DNA from: Tritrichomonas musculus
Lineage: Eukaryota; Parabasalia; Tritrichomonadida; Tritrichomonadidae
Direction of reading: 5' to 3'
Length of the DNA: 64,000 bases
NCBI GenBank assembly: GCA_039105265.1
Contig: JAPFFF010000061.1
Location: 620,001-684,000 of the forward strand
Shown here: positions 54,642-63,373 of the stretch, in pieces
How positions within the stretch are numbered: the first letter of the stretch is position 1
Layout of the letters: each line of letters begins with the position of its first letter
Notes under the pieces: generated by a model
The model's database searches: none
Told to the model about the DNA's origin: nothing
What the model saw: the letters and a program-made list of their open reading frames with translations, nothing else
Translations under genes and position numbers: made by a program

Positions 54642-56660
54642 ATGTCAAAACAAGATAAAAATAATTCATCTGATAGCTTTGAATTAGATTTAAGTGGTAA
54701 TATTGATGATGATTCTGTATTTGATAGTGAGGTATCTAAACCTGATGATGATGAAGAACTAGAGGACCCGATAGATTATTTTAAGAACACGTTTCTCAGT
54801 ACATACAAACTAGAACACCCCGATGAATTAATTAATTTGTTGTATTTGATACAAAACAATGAATATACAGGAAGAAGTGTCGGAAAGATTCGTGAAATGA
54901 AAGTCAAGTTTCGTCGATTTGTTTCATTGATGAACAAAATCAATGCAGGAATTAAAAGTAAAGGTAATCAATTCCTTAGTTTAAGAGAGTACACAACAGA
55001 TAAAAAAAGTCTTGATACAATTATCAATTACTTCAATATTGTTGTCAACGATGATTTAAATTATAGTTCTGACGGTTTTCGTTCATCACCCATCAAACCA
55101 CCGAGAAAGATTCAAACACCACAAACCACCAAAGGAAGAAGAAAGAGAACAAGCATTCATGAACCAACACCTGACAGCAGTAAACGAAGAACTCCGAGAA
55201 GAAAACGCATAACTCCGAGTGATTCTGATGAATTACTGAATACAAGTTTTTTAGAGCAAGAAGATTCCCTGCCATCAATATCATTCAACTTCCCAGAATT
55301 AGAAGAAGAGGATGAAGATAACCTATCATCCTTGTTGCTGTCTCCTTACGATCAGGTAGATGATGATATAGAATTGCTTGAGCAATTAGGCTATAACCAG
55401 CCCTGGATCAAAGTACTTCCAAGATGTTATGAAGCAGCAAAGAAACCACAAAACAAACTTGATGAACAAGCGAAAGAAAACGTTGATGCATTACATCAAA
55501 CACTTGAAACTATTAGAGATAATATGAAGAGAAACATTGATATCGCCAGTGAACGAAAATCAATTACAGGCTTATCATCATTCTTCAGAGTGTTTGACAC
55601 AATCATTAATAGAAAACCTATCAAAGGCTCTGATGTCATACAACCTATCAAACCACCATCAATCAAACCAATAACAAACAATAATAATAATAATTTTTCG
55701 AGTAATAAAATGGATGATGATACAACATTTATTGCTAACGAGGATGATGAAACAGAACTTAATGAAACGTTTCAACAGTACAATGAACGTGTAAAGAGAC
55801 CTGCCAAAAAAGTTAAGTTCAATCAGCTTAATACTTTCGATGAATCACGTTTTAAGAAAGGAGCAGAATTTGAGTCACCAACATCTGAAGAAGATATTCA
55901 ACGATTATTGCAACAATACAAACAAGAAATCAAAACAACAGGTAAACGTGAAAACAGAGATGCACCAACAGTTCTTAGCAATATCGGTAAATTCGGGAAC
56001 TTAGATATTCAATCACACACCCAAAACAGCTCATTTTACAAACAAAACTTCCTTGATATAATCATTAACGGAAATTACAGGGTTAAATACATTCCTTCAG
56101 CCGCTACACGAGACCAAGCTAAAGTTTATTGTCACACACATCTTGACCCGGACGGAAAACCAAAATACAGATTACTTCCAACCAACGCTAAAGACCCATC
56201 AGGAGAGATTGAAATAACAGACCTGAACGGTGATAAAGTTGATGATATTATATTAGTTGATAAACGAGGTGTTCCACAAATCATTAACGGATACAAGCTT
56301 GTATTTGCTTCTCCTTACAAGAAGGTTTGGAAAACAATGGTTACTACAGCAGAAGAACGAAAGAAATTACCATTTAATGTCTGGCTTGATGAAATGTTTG
56401 AGAAAAGCAAAGACAAAATCGATTGGGATACAGGTAAATATATTCTTCAAGACTCAAGCAAAACACGACTCGCTCCGTACATTCAATACTATTCTGATTT
56501 GAGATTAGGAAAACCAAGATATGGAAGGTTTATTGGGAGATATTCAGTGAAATACAACCATTATCAAAAGTTGTTAATTATCTTACTATATCAAATGCAT
56601 TATTTGTATATCACTTTGATAATCCCGTTAAGAAAGCAATTGAAACAGAACATAATTTGA
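54642..56660 (+). CDS. DxNGD-family structural-type protein, element D (first part, frameshifted)
   Basis: These 672 codons start MSKQDKNNSSDSFELDL with an acidic region. One helical repeat of the type multiplied in the protein at 182 (YKLEHPDELINLLYLIQNNE) follows, then a Lys/Arg/Pro-rich disordered middle and the conserved domain with DLNGDKVDDIILVDKRG (about residue 528). Near 56566-56570, at a run of four A, the frame shifts by one base. The last 30 residues shown by this frame are therefore not homologous, and the true end continues in the frame at 56657. Confidence 0.8.
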   Translation: MSKQDKNNSSDSFELDLSGNIDDDSVFDSEVSKPDDDEELEDPIDYFKNTFLSTYKLEHPDELINLLYLIQNNEYTGRSVGKIREMKVKFRRFVSLMNKINAGIKSKGNQFLSLREYTTDKKSLDTIINYFNIVVNDDLNYSSDGFRSSPIKPPRKIQTPQTTKGRRKRTSIHEPTPDSSKRRTPRRKRITPSDSDELLNTSFLEQEDSLPSISFNFPELEEEDEDNLSSLLLSPYDQVDDDIELLEQLGYNQPWIKVLPRCYEAAKKPQNKLDEQAKENVDALHQTLETIRDNMKRNIDIASERKSITGLSSFFRVFDTIINRKPIKGSDVIQPIKPPSIKPITNNNNNNFSSNKMDDDTTFIANEDDETELNETFQQYNERVKRPAKKVKFNQLNTFDESRFKKGAEFESPTSEEDIQRLLQQYKQEIKTTGKRENRDAPTVLSNIGKFGNLDIQSHTQNSSFYKQNFLDIIINGNYRVKYIPSAATRDQAKVYCHTHLDPDGKPKYRLLPTNAKDPSGEIEITDLNGDKVDDIILVDKRGVPQIINGYKLVFASPYKKVWKTMVTTAEERKKLPFNVWLDEMFEKSKDKIDWDTGKYILQDSSKTRLAPYIQYYSDLRLGKPRYGRFIGRYSVKYNHYQKLLIILLYQMHYLYITLIIPLRKQLKQNII

Positions 56661-57094
56661 AGCCGATGAATTACGTTGAATGGATGAATTACAGGAAAAC
56701 ACAAAAATCTGATTATAACAAGAAATGTATTGCTCTCATACAAGATTTCATAAACAAATCTAAAAAGACAATCGTCTTCGAAACCGGTAAATGGTCTAGA
56801 GATATTAATAACTGGAATCCTGAGTTTAAGACCATTATCGAAAACATTAATTACTTAATTCAGAAAGTTGCACCCGCAGGTACTGATGTTAATGAAACAA
56901 TAGCTTATATCAAGGTTGCTAGCCCAACAAATATTCAAACGTTAAAGGATGTTTCAAATAATAATATTGCCGTCTGGATCGATGCAGTTTACGGTAAGGG
57001 TTGCGGATATATTGAATATAAGATTCAAATGTCTAAACAAAAGATTGAGAGACTATCAGCAGCAGAAGGATATGATATCAAAGTACCTGAATAA
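56657..57094 (+). pseudogene. DxNGD-family protein, C-terminal part after the frameshift
   Basis: Homology to the C-terminus of the protein at 182 starts in this frame at about 56570, upstream of the first ATG, and runs to TAA at 57094. Shared features are MNYVEWMNYR against YPDWSNWR and YGKGCGYIEYK against YGEGSGYVEMK. It therefore belongs to the gene at 54642. One missing A, from real decay or a sequencing error, explains the break. Confidence 0.8.
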
Positions 57095-57163
57095 ATAAAA
57101 ATAAATTAATGATTATTTGATGAAGCTACCTTGAACCTCTTTTGCAAAATGATGATTTTATTT

Positions 57164-57982
57164 TTATGACGGTCTTCTTCTTCTCCTCCTTCTCGTTGAG
57201 TCACTGCCCGCAGTATTTAAAGAATCATTATGTATTGGAAACGGTTGTGAATTCGTTTGTTTTTTACTGTGTTTACGCTTTGAATCACTTTGTTTTTTAT
57301 TTTTTGGTGAACCATTAGGGAATGTATCGGAAGATGAATCAGAAGGTAATGAATCAGATGAAGATGAAAATGTTTTTCTTATTGAATACGGTTGAGGTGA
57401 TTCATCATCACTGAAAGCAATCCATCCGTACTTTATTGGCGGGTTATCATTATCGTCGTCAGATGAAGAAGATACATGATAAACTTTTGCATTTGCAAAT
57501 GATACATCTTCATTTTGTGGTGATTTGAAAGGAGATGTCGCAGCATTAGCAAACTTATTTGTTTGTTGCGGTGATTTGTAGGGAGATGTTGCCGCATCCT
57601 TCAGATACGGTGATGTAGTTGCGTCAGCAAATTGAATATGTTTATTTATTTTTGGTGTTTGTGGAGGTGAATTGATAACAGGTATTGAGTATGTTGATGT
57701 CTGTGGCGGTTGATTAAATTGATTCATTTGTGGTGGCGGTGGTGGTGGTTGATTAAATTGATTCATTTGTGGTGGTGGTTGATTTCCGAAACACGTTTGT
57801 TTCGTCTTCTGGTATTCCTCTTGAACATCATCAATATGTTGATTTCGATTAATGTATTGATAATCTTGCAGCTTTCTTTTCAAACGAAAATCATTATGTT
57901 CCTGTTGTTCATCTAATACTAAGTCATTTGTTTGTTTCTGGTAATTCAGTAAATTATTTCTCGGTGGTAATTGAGTTTTCAA
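57164..57982 (-). CDS. Pro/Gln-rich disordered protein, main part (element D)
   Basis: This frame codes about 272 residues of low-complexity protein: Gln/Asn/Pro repeats (PPPPQMNQFNQPP), then repeats of AATSP(Y/F)KSPQ, then Ser/Asp-rich and finally Arg-rich sequence (RRRRRRRPS). It has no ATG of its own. An open stretch of the same frame reaches upstream to about 58025, overlapping the gene piece at 57979-58167. The two are probably one gene broken by a shift at an A run. Disordered with a basic end, it could be a core or tegument-like protein. Confidence 0.6.
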   Translation of the reverse strand: MKTQLPPRNNLLNYQKQTNDLVLDEQQEHNDFRLKRKLQDYQYINRNQHIDDVQEEYQKTKQTCFGNQPPPQMNQFNQPPPPPPQMNQFNQPPQTSTYSIPVINSPPQTPKINKHIQFADATTSPYLKDAATSPYKSPQQTNKFANAATSPFKSPQNEDVSFANAKVYHVSSSSDDDNDNPPIKYGWIAFSDDESPQPYSIRKTFSSSSDSLPSDSSSDTFPNGSPKNKKQSDSKRKHSKKQTNSQPFPIHNDSLNTAGSDSTRRRRRRRPS

Positions 57983-58167
57983 TGCATTTGCTTGTGCCCG
58001 AAATAATTGTGCGTTTGGTTTTCCATCTGTTGATATTCATATGCTTTATTTCTTATATCACGTGCCCGTTCACGGACTTTCTGTCTTTGTATACGTATCG
58101 CTTTCTCTCGTTCTTCTCTCTCGATTTGTTCCTTTGTTTTAAACAAATTACCGAGATTATTAAACAT
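57979..58167 (-). CDS. N-terminal part of the same Pro/Gln-rich gene
   Basis: These 62 codons start MFNNLGNLFKTKEQIERE and form a very basic helix (RQKVRERARDIRNKAYEYQQ). The frame changes near the AAAA run at about 58018-58023, after which the other frame continues into the piece at 57164. The start context (AAGTATCAAAGAATATG) is plausible. Confidence 0.6.
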   Translation of the reverse strand: MFNNLGNLFKTKEQIEREEREKAIRIQRQKVRERARDIRNKAYEYQQMENQTHNYFGHKQMH

Positions 58168-58180
58168 ATTCTTTGATACT

Positions 58181-58531
58181 TCAATAAATTAATAAACAAC
58201 TGAATATAAATGATTCAGGTTCAATAACGTTTCCTTTCATATCTGTGAACCATAACCTGTATTCTTTCTTTGTGTTGTTCAGACACTCATATTTTCTGTA
58301 TTTCGTTTGTCGTCTATTAGCTAGCATAATGAAATGGTCGCAGAAAGGCATGAATTCAACAATATCTGAATGAACCATCAAATCACCAACAATATGTTGA
58401 TTGACAACAGCACCACAATACTGAACAACAATGTACTTCTTGTTGCGACTATAAACGAAATCATCAGGAAGATTAAAATCTTTTGTTTGTGTGTGATAGT
58501 ATCGTTTTGTGATTGCTTGTTTAGCTTTCAT
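58181..58531 (-). CDS. Small beta-rich protein, possible minor capsid component
   Basis: This 116-residue protein has strand-like segments (KYIVVQYCGAVVNQHIVGDL) and ends with FTDMKGNVIEPESFIFSCLL. That end has the same strand-Asp-Gly-turn-strand look as the penton candidate at 37523. It is short for a complete jelly roll. It lies between the integrase and the Pro/Gln-rich gene and overlaps the integrase end by 11 bp. Confidence 0.5.
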   Translation of the reverse strand: MKAKQAITKRYYHTQTKDFNLPDDFVYSRNKKYIVVQYCGAVVNQHIVGDLMVHSDIVEFMPFCDHFIMLANRRQTKYRKYECLNNTKKEYRLWFTDMKGNVIEPESFIFSCLLIY

Positions 58532-59636
58532 TTTGCGTTTTATAAGTCAAAAAGAATATTTTATAATCATCATTCAAAGCATCTATTGATGAACAAACAT
58601 ATTTTGTGTACATGATAGGAACTGTTATTATTGTTTTATTCTTCAGTGTTTTGTTAGTTTGACGCAAAGGATTTAATAGTTTACATTTAACGTTTCCTGA
58701 TTCATAGCAAATGAATTCAGCAAGTTCATTGAACACTCTTCTTCGCTTTTCATGTTTCTTTTCTGTTTTTCCGTAATCGGTATGAATGAGTATTATATTT
58801 TTTGGTTTGTATGACAGAAGACCTTTAAATCGTTGTTTTTGTTGAATCTCTTTCAATTGCATTGATTTTGCTCTTATGTACTGCCATTCAAAGTCGCGGT
58901 CGTCTTGCATCTGTTGAGGTGTAAGATAAATGTATTTTGATTGCCGTTTGTCAAGGTATTCATCAGTTTCTTCATCAAATGATGTGTATAAAGGATTCAA
59001 TAAGCGAAGAGATGAATGAGGTGTGTTATTGTACCATTCAACCATTTGTAGCATTAATACATTATTTGTCATTCGTTGTTGTGATTGACCGAAGGCGTTT
59101 CGTAAAGTTCTGATTACTGCATCAACACATTTATGTGCATTCGTGAAAGGTGAATCATCAATGATTAACTTTATTTTGTTTGGGGCTTTGAATTTAATTG
59201 ACGGTTTGTTTGATTGGTATCTTTCGTCTCCGTTGCAATAACTTTTGAATGCATTTGATATAAAAGCCTGTTCACCATCACATTTAATTGTTTCGATTCT
59301 GATATTCCTTTTATTAACTAGTTTATCAATTACTTTGATTATAGTTAACTCAGTTCTGTCCGCAATCGGTTCAACAATTAAGTATTTCGTGTTTACATTG
59401 ATTAGGACGAGATAAGCTTTGTTTAATGCAAACATTATATCCATTTCCCAACAATGAGGCTCAAATGAGAAGTCAGGTTTTGATAGTTTCTTTACTGTTT
59501 TCAATCGGAAATCCTTAATATAGGGCTCAGTTTTAATGTTTGTGTCTTTGATGTACTTGTATTTAGATTTGAAAGGATAATTAATTGATTCTTTGTAGCT
59601 GCGTGCACTCGCTATGTCTTCGATGTATTCATTCAT
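58521..59636 (-). CDS. Retroviral-type (rve) integrase, element D
   Basis: From the ATG at 59636 this is a 371-residue protein. The start is chosen because the open frame upstream is the intergenic repeat and the TTTATTTTTGCGATCAAA leader lies directly before it. The core has Asp-66 (CWEMDIMF), Asp-120 (KCDGEQAF) and a third acid in AHKCVDAVIRTLRN (Asp-172), where retroviral integrases have Glu. The FxxxYCNGDERYQSNK loop lengthens the last spacing. A conserved WYNNTPHSSL motif and an SH3-like C-terminal region (IILIHTDYGK...CKLLNPL) follow. It would insert the element into host DNA. It is intact. Confidence 0.88.
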   Translation of the reverse strand: MNEYIEDIASARSYKESINYPFKSKYKYIKDTNIKTEPYIKDFRLKTVKKLSKPDFSFEPHCWEMDIMFALNKAYLVLINVNTKYLIVEPIADRTELTIIKVIDKLVNKRNIRIETIKCDGEQAFISNAFKSYCNGDERYQSNKPSIKFKAPNKIKLIIDDSPFTNAHKCVDAVIRTLRNAFGQSQQRMTNNVLMLQMVEWYNNTPHSSLRLLNPLYTSFDEETDEYLDKRQSKYIYLTPQQMQDDRDFEWQYIRAKSMQLKEIQQKQRFKGLLSYKPKNIILIHTDYGKTEKKHEKRRRVFNELAEFICYESGNVKCKLLNPLRQTNKTLKNKTIITVPIMYTKYVCSSIDALNDDYKIFFLTYKTQNES

Positions 59637-59701
59637 TTTGATCGCAAAAATAAAGCCTTCAAATGCCGCCCCATGAACGGAAACAGTCAAAGAATCACAA
59701 A

Positions 59702-59752
59702 AATAAAAAGAGCTATAGAAAGGGGTAATTTTAACCTTCAATCGAAATCAGT
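59702..59752 (-). repeat. Intergenic repeat of element D, copy 4
   Basis: On the minus strand it reads GATTTCGATTGAAGGTTAAA, then ATTACCCCTTTCTATAGCTC. It matches copy 1 (44257-44292) in inverted orientation and shares its first half with copies 2 and 3. It lies between the capsid stop and the integrase start. Confidence 0.75.
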
Positions 59753-59756
59753 TTAT

Positions 59757-61625
59757 TTATTCATTAGCTTGCGAACCTTTTGGCGTTTCATCATCAACGT
59801 ATTCTAAACCTTCGAGAGATAATTTAAAGTATGTATCACGGCACAAACATAACTGACAGGGGGGCGGATGAACTGTACCTTCTTCATTTACATTATAATA
59901 TGTATCGTTCACACCTGTGTGAATTGGTTGACCGTTGATTTGAATTTGAACATTACCAAAACCTCCATCAAGTCCGTCATAACAATAACCTGCAGATGAT
60001 CTTTCAGTTTGAATATTGAATACAAATGATGTTGCATCAGACAAAGTGTTTTTGTATCGATTACCTCGTGCGTCGTTCTTTGGCATAGTAAATGAATCTT
60101 CAAATTCCTTTGTACATTGAAGTGTAATTGCGTCTAAATCACCGGCAGTCAATTGATTTTCAAAGAATCTTGCACCGATGGTATCTACGTTCTCGTCAGG
60201 GAAGTTCTTACCGCCTATGTTCAAATAACAGTTTTGATAAACAGGGTTTTCAAATACAGTCAGATCATTATGATGCTTTGGAAACAGAACCGACATTGTT
60301 GTAACGTTAATCAAAGGTATGTTCAATGTTGATTTGATTCCGTTTGCGGCGGCAGCAATCGGAAATGCATGATAATCAACCTTCTGTGAAGGAATGATTA
60401 AACCTTCACGTAAAATGTTTTCAATACCTTGACGTGTTGCTTCACAAACACCGTAGCCCTGCATGTTTGATTTGCAAAGAGTGATTGTCATTTGATTGCA
60501 GGTCAATGTTGCAACACCGTTTGAATATTCAATGTCTTTATGTTTTGTTTCTAAGATTTTAACAACATCGCCCGGAGCTAACGGAGCATCGGGATTAGCT
60601 GATGCAATCATTTCTGCAAACGTTCCTTTATTAACATCAGCCTCTTTCACATGAAACTTCTCATAATCATCAATTGTGTAATGAAATACAACTTCTTTTG
60701 GTGTTTCATCTTCCTCAACAGGATTACCGGCATGTATTCTTTGATATTTGATTGTAAGTGTTTGATCAAACACGGAAGGAATGGTTGCTTCATTACCGAT
60801 TTGTGTGAATTGACGTTTAAGTTTACCGCGAACCTTTAAATCACGAAGTTTATCTAATGATTCAGCAGAAACAGATTCATCATCTTCGAGAAATGCTTTT
60901 GTTTCAGCAACTACATACGGATCAATAACAGCCCAAACAAGACCAGCGGGGCTAACTTGAAAACGAATTGATAAATCACCGATGATTCCGTTAGGGAACA
61001 GATCAAATGCCTGTAATGCTAGTAAGTCATCAAACGGAAGGTTTAAATCAAATTCAACTTGTGCTCTTCCGTTCTCTTTGAAATTCATCAGATTTACATA
61101 CGTTCCTGCCATTGTTTGTGAATATTGACTTACATTCTCCCATAATGAATGAACGAGTCTACGTCTTTTCTTTTCTGTTTCTGGTTTAAGTGCAGAATAC
61201 AAGAAACCTTCACGAACACATTCATTCTGTTGATATCCGACATTAACATTATTATGTAGAATCTCTAAACGATCGAACAACTGATTTGATGATTTGAAGC
61301 CGACAAACAGTTTGTAGAAGTGTTGAGGGTCTTCAATGGTTCGCAATTTATCAAGATCGGTATTCAACTGTAAATCTAGTTTGACATGAAATGTCAGAAA
61401 TCCTTTGTCAACATCACTTATGAAATGATCAGGATGAGTTAAACTGATTTGTGAGTATTGACCTGCTGTAAACGGTGCGGGCTGATCATGACAGTCAACA
61501 GTTCTGAATGAAAATGAACGTGTTCCGTCATTAACGTTAATCATATGACGCATCTCTTCAAATGCATGCAATACATTTCCTGTTTCGATTTGATGGTTAT
61601 GTGATCTCTCATTACGATATAACAT
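59757..61625 (-). CDS. Major capsid protein, double-jelly-roll type (element D)
   Basis: This 622-residue protein has long runs of strand-like sequence with no low complexity. Landmarks are GYFT-like FLTFHVKLDLQLN, FVGFKSSNQLFDRLEILHNN, SLWENVSQYSQTMAGTYVNL, LALQAFDLFPNGIIGDLSIR, FAEMIASANPDAPLAPGDVV and a Cys-rich end (PPPCQLCLCRD). The fragment at 21743-22488 is a close relative and the protein at 28145 a distant one. Size, folding pattern and neighbours (integrase, ATPase, small amphipathic protein) agree with a Maverick capsid protein. It is intact. Confidence 0.8.
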   Translation of the reverse strand: MLYRNERSHNHQIETGNVLHAFEEMRHMINVNDGTRSFSFRTVDCHDQPAPFTAGQYSQISLTHPDHFISDVDKGFLTFHVKLDLQLNTDLDKLRTIEDPQHFYKLFVGFKSSNQLFDRLEILHNNVNVGYQQNECVREGFLYSALKPETEKKRRRLVHSLWENVSQYSQTMAGTYVNLMNFKENGRAQVEFDLNLPFDDLLALQAFDLFPNGIIGDLSIRFQVSPAGLVWAVIDPYVVAETKAFLEDDESVSAESLDKLRDLKVRGKLKRQFTQIGNEATIPSVFDQTLTIKYQRIHAGNPVEEDETPKEVVFHYTIDDYEKFHVKEADVNKGTFAEMIASANPDAPLAPGDVVKILETKHKDIEYSNGVATLTCNQMTITLCKSNMQGYGVCEATRQGIENILREGLIIPSQKVDYHAFPIAAAANGIKSTLNIPLINVTTMSVLFPKHHNDLTVFENPVYQNCYLNIGGKNFPDENVDTIGARFFENQLTAGDLDAITLQCTKEFEDSFTMPKNDARGNRYKNTLSDATSFVFNIQTERSSAGYCYDGLDGGFGNVQIQINGQPIHTGVNDTYYNVNEEGTVHPPPCQLCLCRDTYFKLSLEGLEYVDDETPKGSQANE

Positions 61626-61678
61626 TTATGATTTAATAAAAAGAATCAATATATTATCTCTTTTATTTACTCTTTAAA

Positions 61679-61930
61679 ATGGGTATAGGTATATTCAATA
61701 AGATAAAGAACGGTTTCAAGAAGTTCGGAAGCAAAATCAAAGACGTAGCAACAAAGATTGTTGATAACATCCCTAAAGTCGTTGATGTCGGAAAACAGAT
61801 TATCGATAAAGTTAAACCGATAACGAAATTCATTCCAGGTGTCGGTCAAGTGATTGACACTATTGATACAGGTTTAAGTACGGTAGGTCGAGTTGGAACG
61901 GTTGGTAAGTCATTATTAGATAAAGTTTAA
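61679..61930 (+). CDS. Small amphipathic protein beside the capsid gene
   Basis: This 83-residue protein (MGIGIFNKIKNGFKKFGSKI, then IPGVGQVIDTIDTGLSTVGR) is Lys-rich, amphipathic and Gly-containing. That resembles membrane-active internal capsid proteins such as adenovirus VI in style only. It is divergent from the capsid gene across 53 bp. The counterpart in element C is the 133-residue protein at 27208. Confidence 0.6.
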   Translation: MGIGIFNKIKNGFKKFGSKIKDVATKIVDNIPKVVDVGKQIIDKVKPITKFIPGVGQVIDTIDTGLSTVGRVGTVGKSLLDKV

Positions 61931-61962
61931 TGATATCTATAAACGTTTTATCATAAACTCAA

Positions 61963-62493
61963 ATGAATGAAAACATCAATGAAGTTAAAATAATAAATGA
62001 AAACAGAAATGAAGTTAAAGTATTTAAATCACTTGAAGAATTCGATTTGTTCTGTCATAAGAATATTGATCAAATGAAATCACAAACGACTAACTATTTG
62101 AACAAGATTTATAAAATCATCACTAATGACGGCAATGAATACAAAATCACTAAACGTAATTGCAAAGAAGGAAAACGATGTGATGGCGACATTTATTTGA
62201 AGAAGATCGGTAATACAACCACTAAAGCACTCGAGAATGACAATATCACTGCTGATATCAATATGCTCAGAGAAACAGTTGATGCGATATCTTCCAAGAC
62301 CGATGAACTTCGCGATTTGTTTGACAGTAAGTTGATTCACGTTGATATCATCATTAAACAGCTTATCGATAAAAATAAAATACTTGAAGAACATATCAAT
62401 AAGCTTTCAAATGTTGTTGATCAGCAATCAAAAGTCATTAATGAATACATTTTAAATGTTGTTGCTCCTGACAACCACCGAATGATTAAGTGA
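61963..62493 (+). CDS. Conserved coiled-coil protein, element D
   Basis: In this 176-residue protein the N-terminal domain (EVKVFKSLEEFDLFCHKN ... LNKIYKIITNDGNEYKITKR) is homologous to the protein at 21220. The C-terminal half is a long coiled coil (INMLRETVDAISSKTDEL, ILEEHINKLSNVVDQQSK). Keeping this gene in elements B and D suggests a core role, perhaps structural. It overlaps the convergent gene at 62452 by 42 bp. Confidence 0.65.
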   Translation: MNENINEVKIINENRNEVKVFKSLEEFDLFCHKNIDQMKSQTTNYLNKIYKIITNDGNEYKITKRNCKEGKRCDGDIYLKKIGNTTTKALENDNITADINMLRETVDAISSKTDELRDLFDSKLIHVDIIIKQLIDKNKILEEHINKLSNVVDQQSKVINEYILNVVAPDNHRMIK

Positions 62494-62685
62494 ATCATGA
62501 TGATTTAATGATTTAGTCGTTTTTGGTGGTGGTTCATGAAATACATCACCTTTTTCATTATAACATTTCACTGTAGGAGCTGAGTTTATTTTTGTTCTCT
62601 TCTTTTGCATCGTTAATTGTAATCTATCAAAATAGTTTTTGTGTTTATCGTCATGAACGGTTCTCATTTGATTAATAACAGACAT
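62452..62685 (-). CDS. Small basic protein, element D
   Basis: This 77-residue basic protein (MSVINQMRTVHDDKHKNYFD, then QKKRTKINSAPTVK and FHEPPPKTTK) has no known family. It shares a 14-bp AT-rich divergent spacer (TTAATTGTTATTAA) with the gene at 62700, which supports it. Confidence 0.5.
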   Translation of the reverse strand: MSVINQMRTVHDDKHKNYFDRLQLTMQKKRTKINSAPTVKCYNEKGDVFHEPPPKTTKSLNHHDSLNHSVVVRSNNI

Positions 62686-62699
62686 TTAATTGTTATTAA

Positions 62700-62927
62700 A
62701 TGAGTGAACTAACAGAATACAAGAAAGAAATACCGGAATTAAAACGTATCAAACGAAACTTGAAAGAAAAGTGTTATGATTACAAACAATACCTCAACAA
62801 TATCAAATCGGGAATGCTGGGCTCTGATGGTCTTGCCGTTCGTGAATCTCTTATCGAAGACATCAACAGCCTCAAAAATAAAGTTCATCAGCTTGAGAAA
62901 GAATTAAATGAATTGTCTAATAAATGA
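62700..62927 (+). CDS. Small coiled-coil protein at the right end of element D
   Basis: This 75-residue protein is almost entirely helical and charged (KKEIPELKRIKRNLKEKCYD, SLKNKVHQLEKELNELSNK). Its last three codons run into the 108-bp inverted repeat. Its function is unknown. Confidence 0.55.
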   Translation: MSELTEYKKEIPELKRIKRNLKEKCYDYKQYLNNIKSGMLGSDGLAVRESLIEDINSLKNKVHQLEKELNELSNK

Positions 62928-63026
62928 GTTCTTCAAGTTCAGCAATTAATTCAATAGGTCCGTTGAATTTCTTCAATTGTTTAATAAAGTGATTTATCTC
63001 TTTTAGTACTTCATCTATGATATCAC
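62919..63026. repeat. 108-bp inverted repeat, right copy
   Basis: Perfect reverse complement of 41551-41658. It lies between the last gene of element D and the start of the SKFL gene at 63017, whose ATG falls inside it. Confidence 0.8.
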
Positions 63027-63349
63027 AAATTGAACAACCAACTGAATCTGAGGCACAAAGTGTCGAACCATCAACTGAATCAACTGAATCAACTGAACAA
63101 TCAAATGAATTAAATCCTATACGAAGAAGAACAAATCGCTCATTTCCATTAAACAAATCCAAATTCCTTAATGATGAACAGAGAGACCAAGTTCTTCAAT
63201 TTGCTTCTGACCATAAAGAAACAATTATGAACCAACCAAGGTCTAATCGAATTCAATTCCTTCAGAATCTAATTCGTGAACAATTAAATATCAATTTATC
63301 GTTATATATGACGGGAAAACTGATTCAAATAATCTCATCCAACAATTAA
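63017..63349 (+). CDS. SKFL-family protein, element E
   Basis: This 110-residue protein has a Ser/Thr/Glu repeat N-terminus (STESTESTEQS) and the SKFL domain (LNKSKFLNDEQRDQVLQFA ... LIREQLNINLSLYMTGKLI), homologous to 13068 and 44277. The ATG lies inside the inverted repeat, so its natural start and promoter may have been replaced. It converges with the fibre gene at 63374. Confidence 0.68.
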   Translation: MISQIEQPTESEAQSVEPSTESTESTEQSNELNPIRRRTNRSFPLNKSKFLNDEQRDQVLQFASDHKETIMNQPRSNRIQFLQNLIREQLNINLSLYMTGKLIQIISSNN

Positions 63350-63373
63350 GCTAAAAAAATTTTTTTATACTAT

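Noticed and set aside
59637-59741. Longer N-terminus for the element D integrase
   Set aside because: The extra codons start without ATG inside the intergenic repeat and cover the T-rich leader; the ATG at 59636 fits better.
62917-63162. Minus-strand frame with the same C-terminal peptide as the gene at 41453
   Set aside because: The identity comes only from the 108-bp inverted repeat; the rest is antisense to the SKFL gene.
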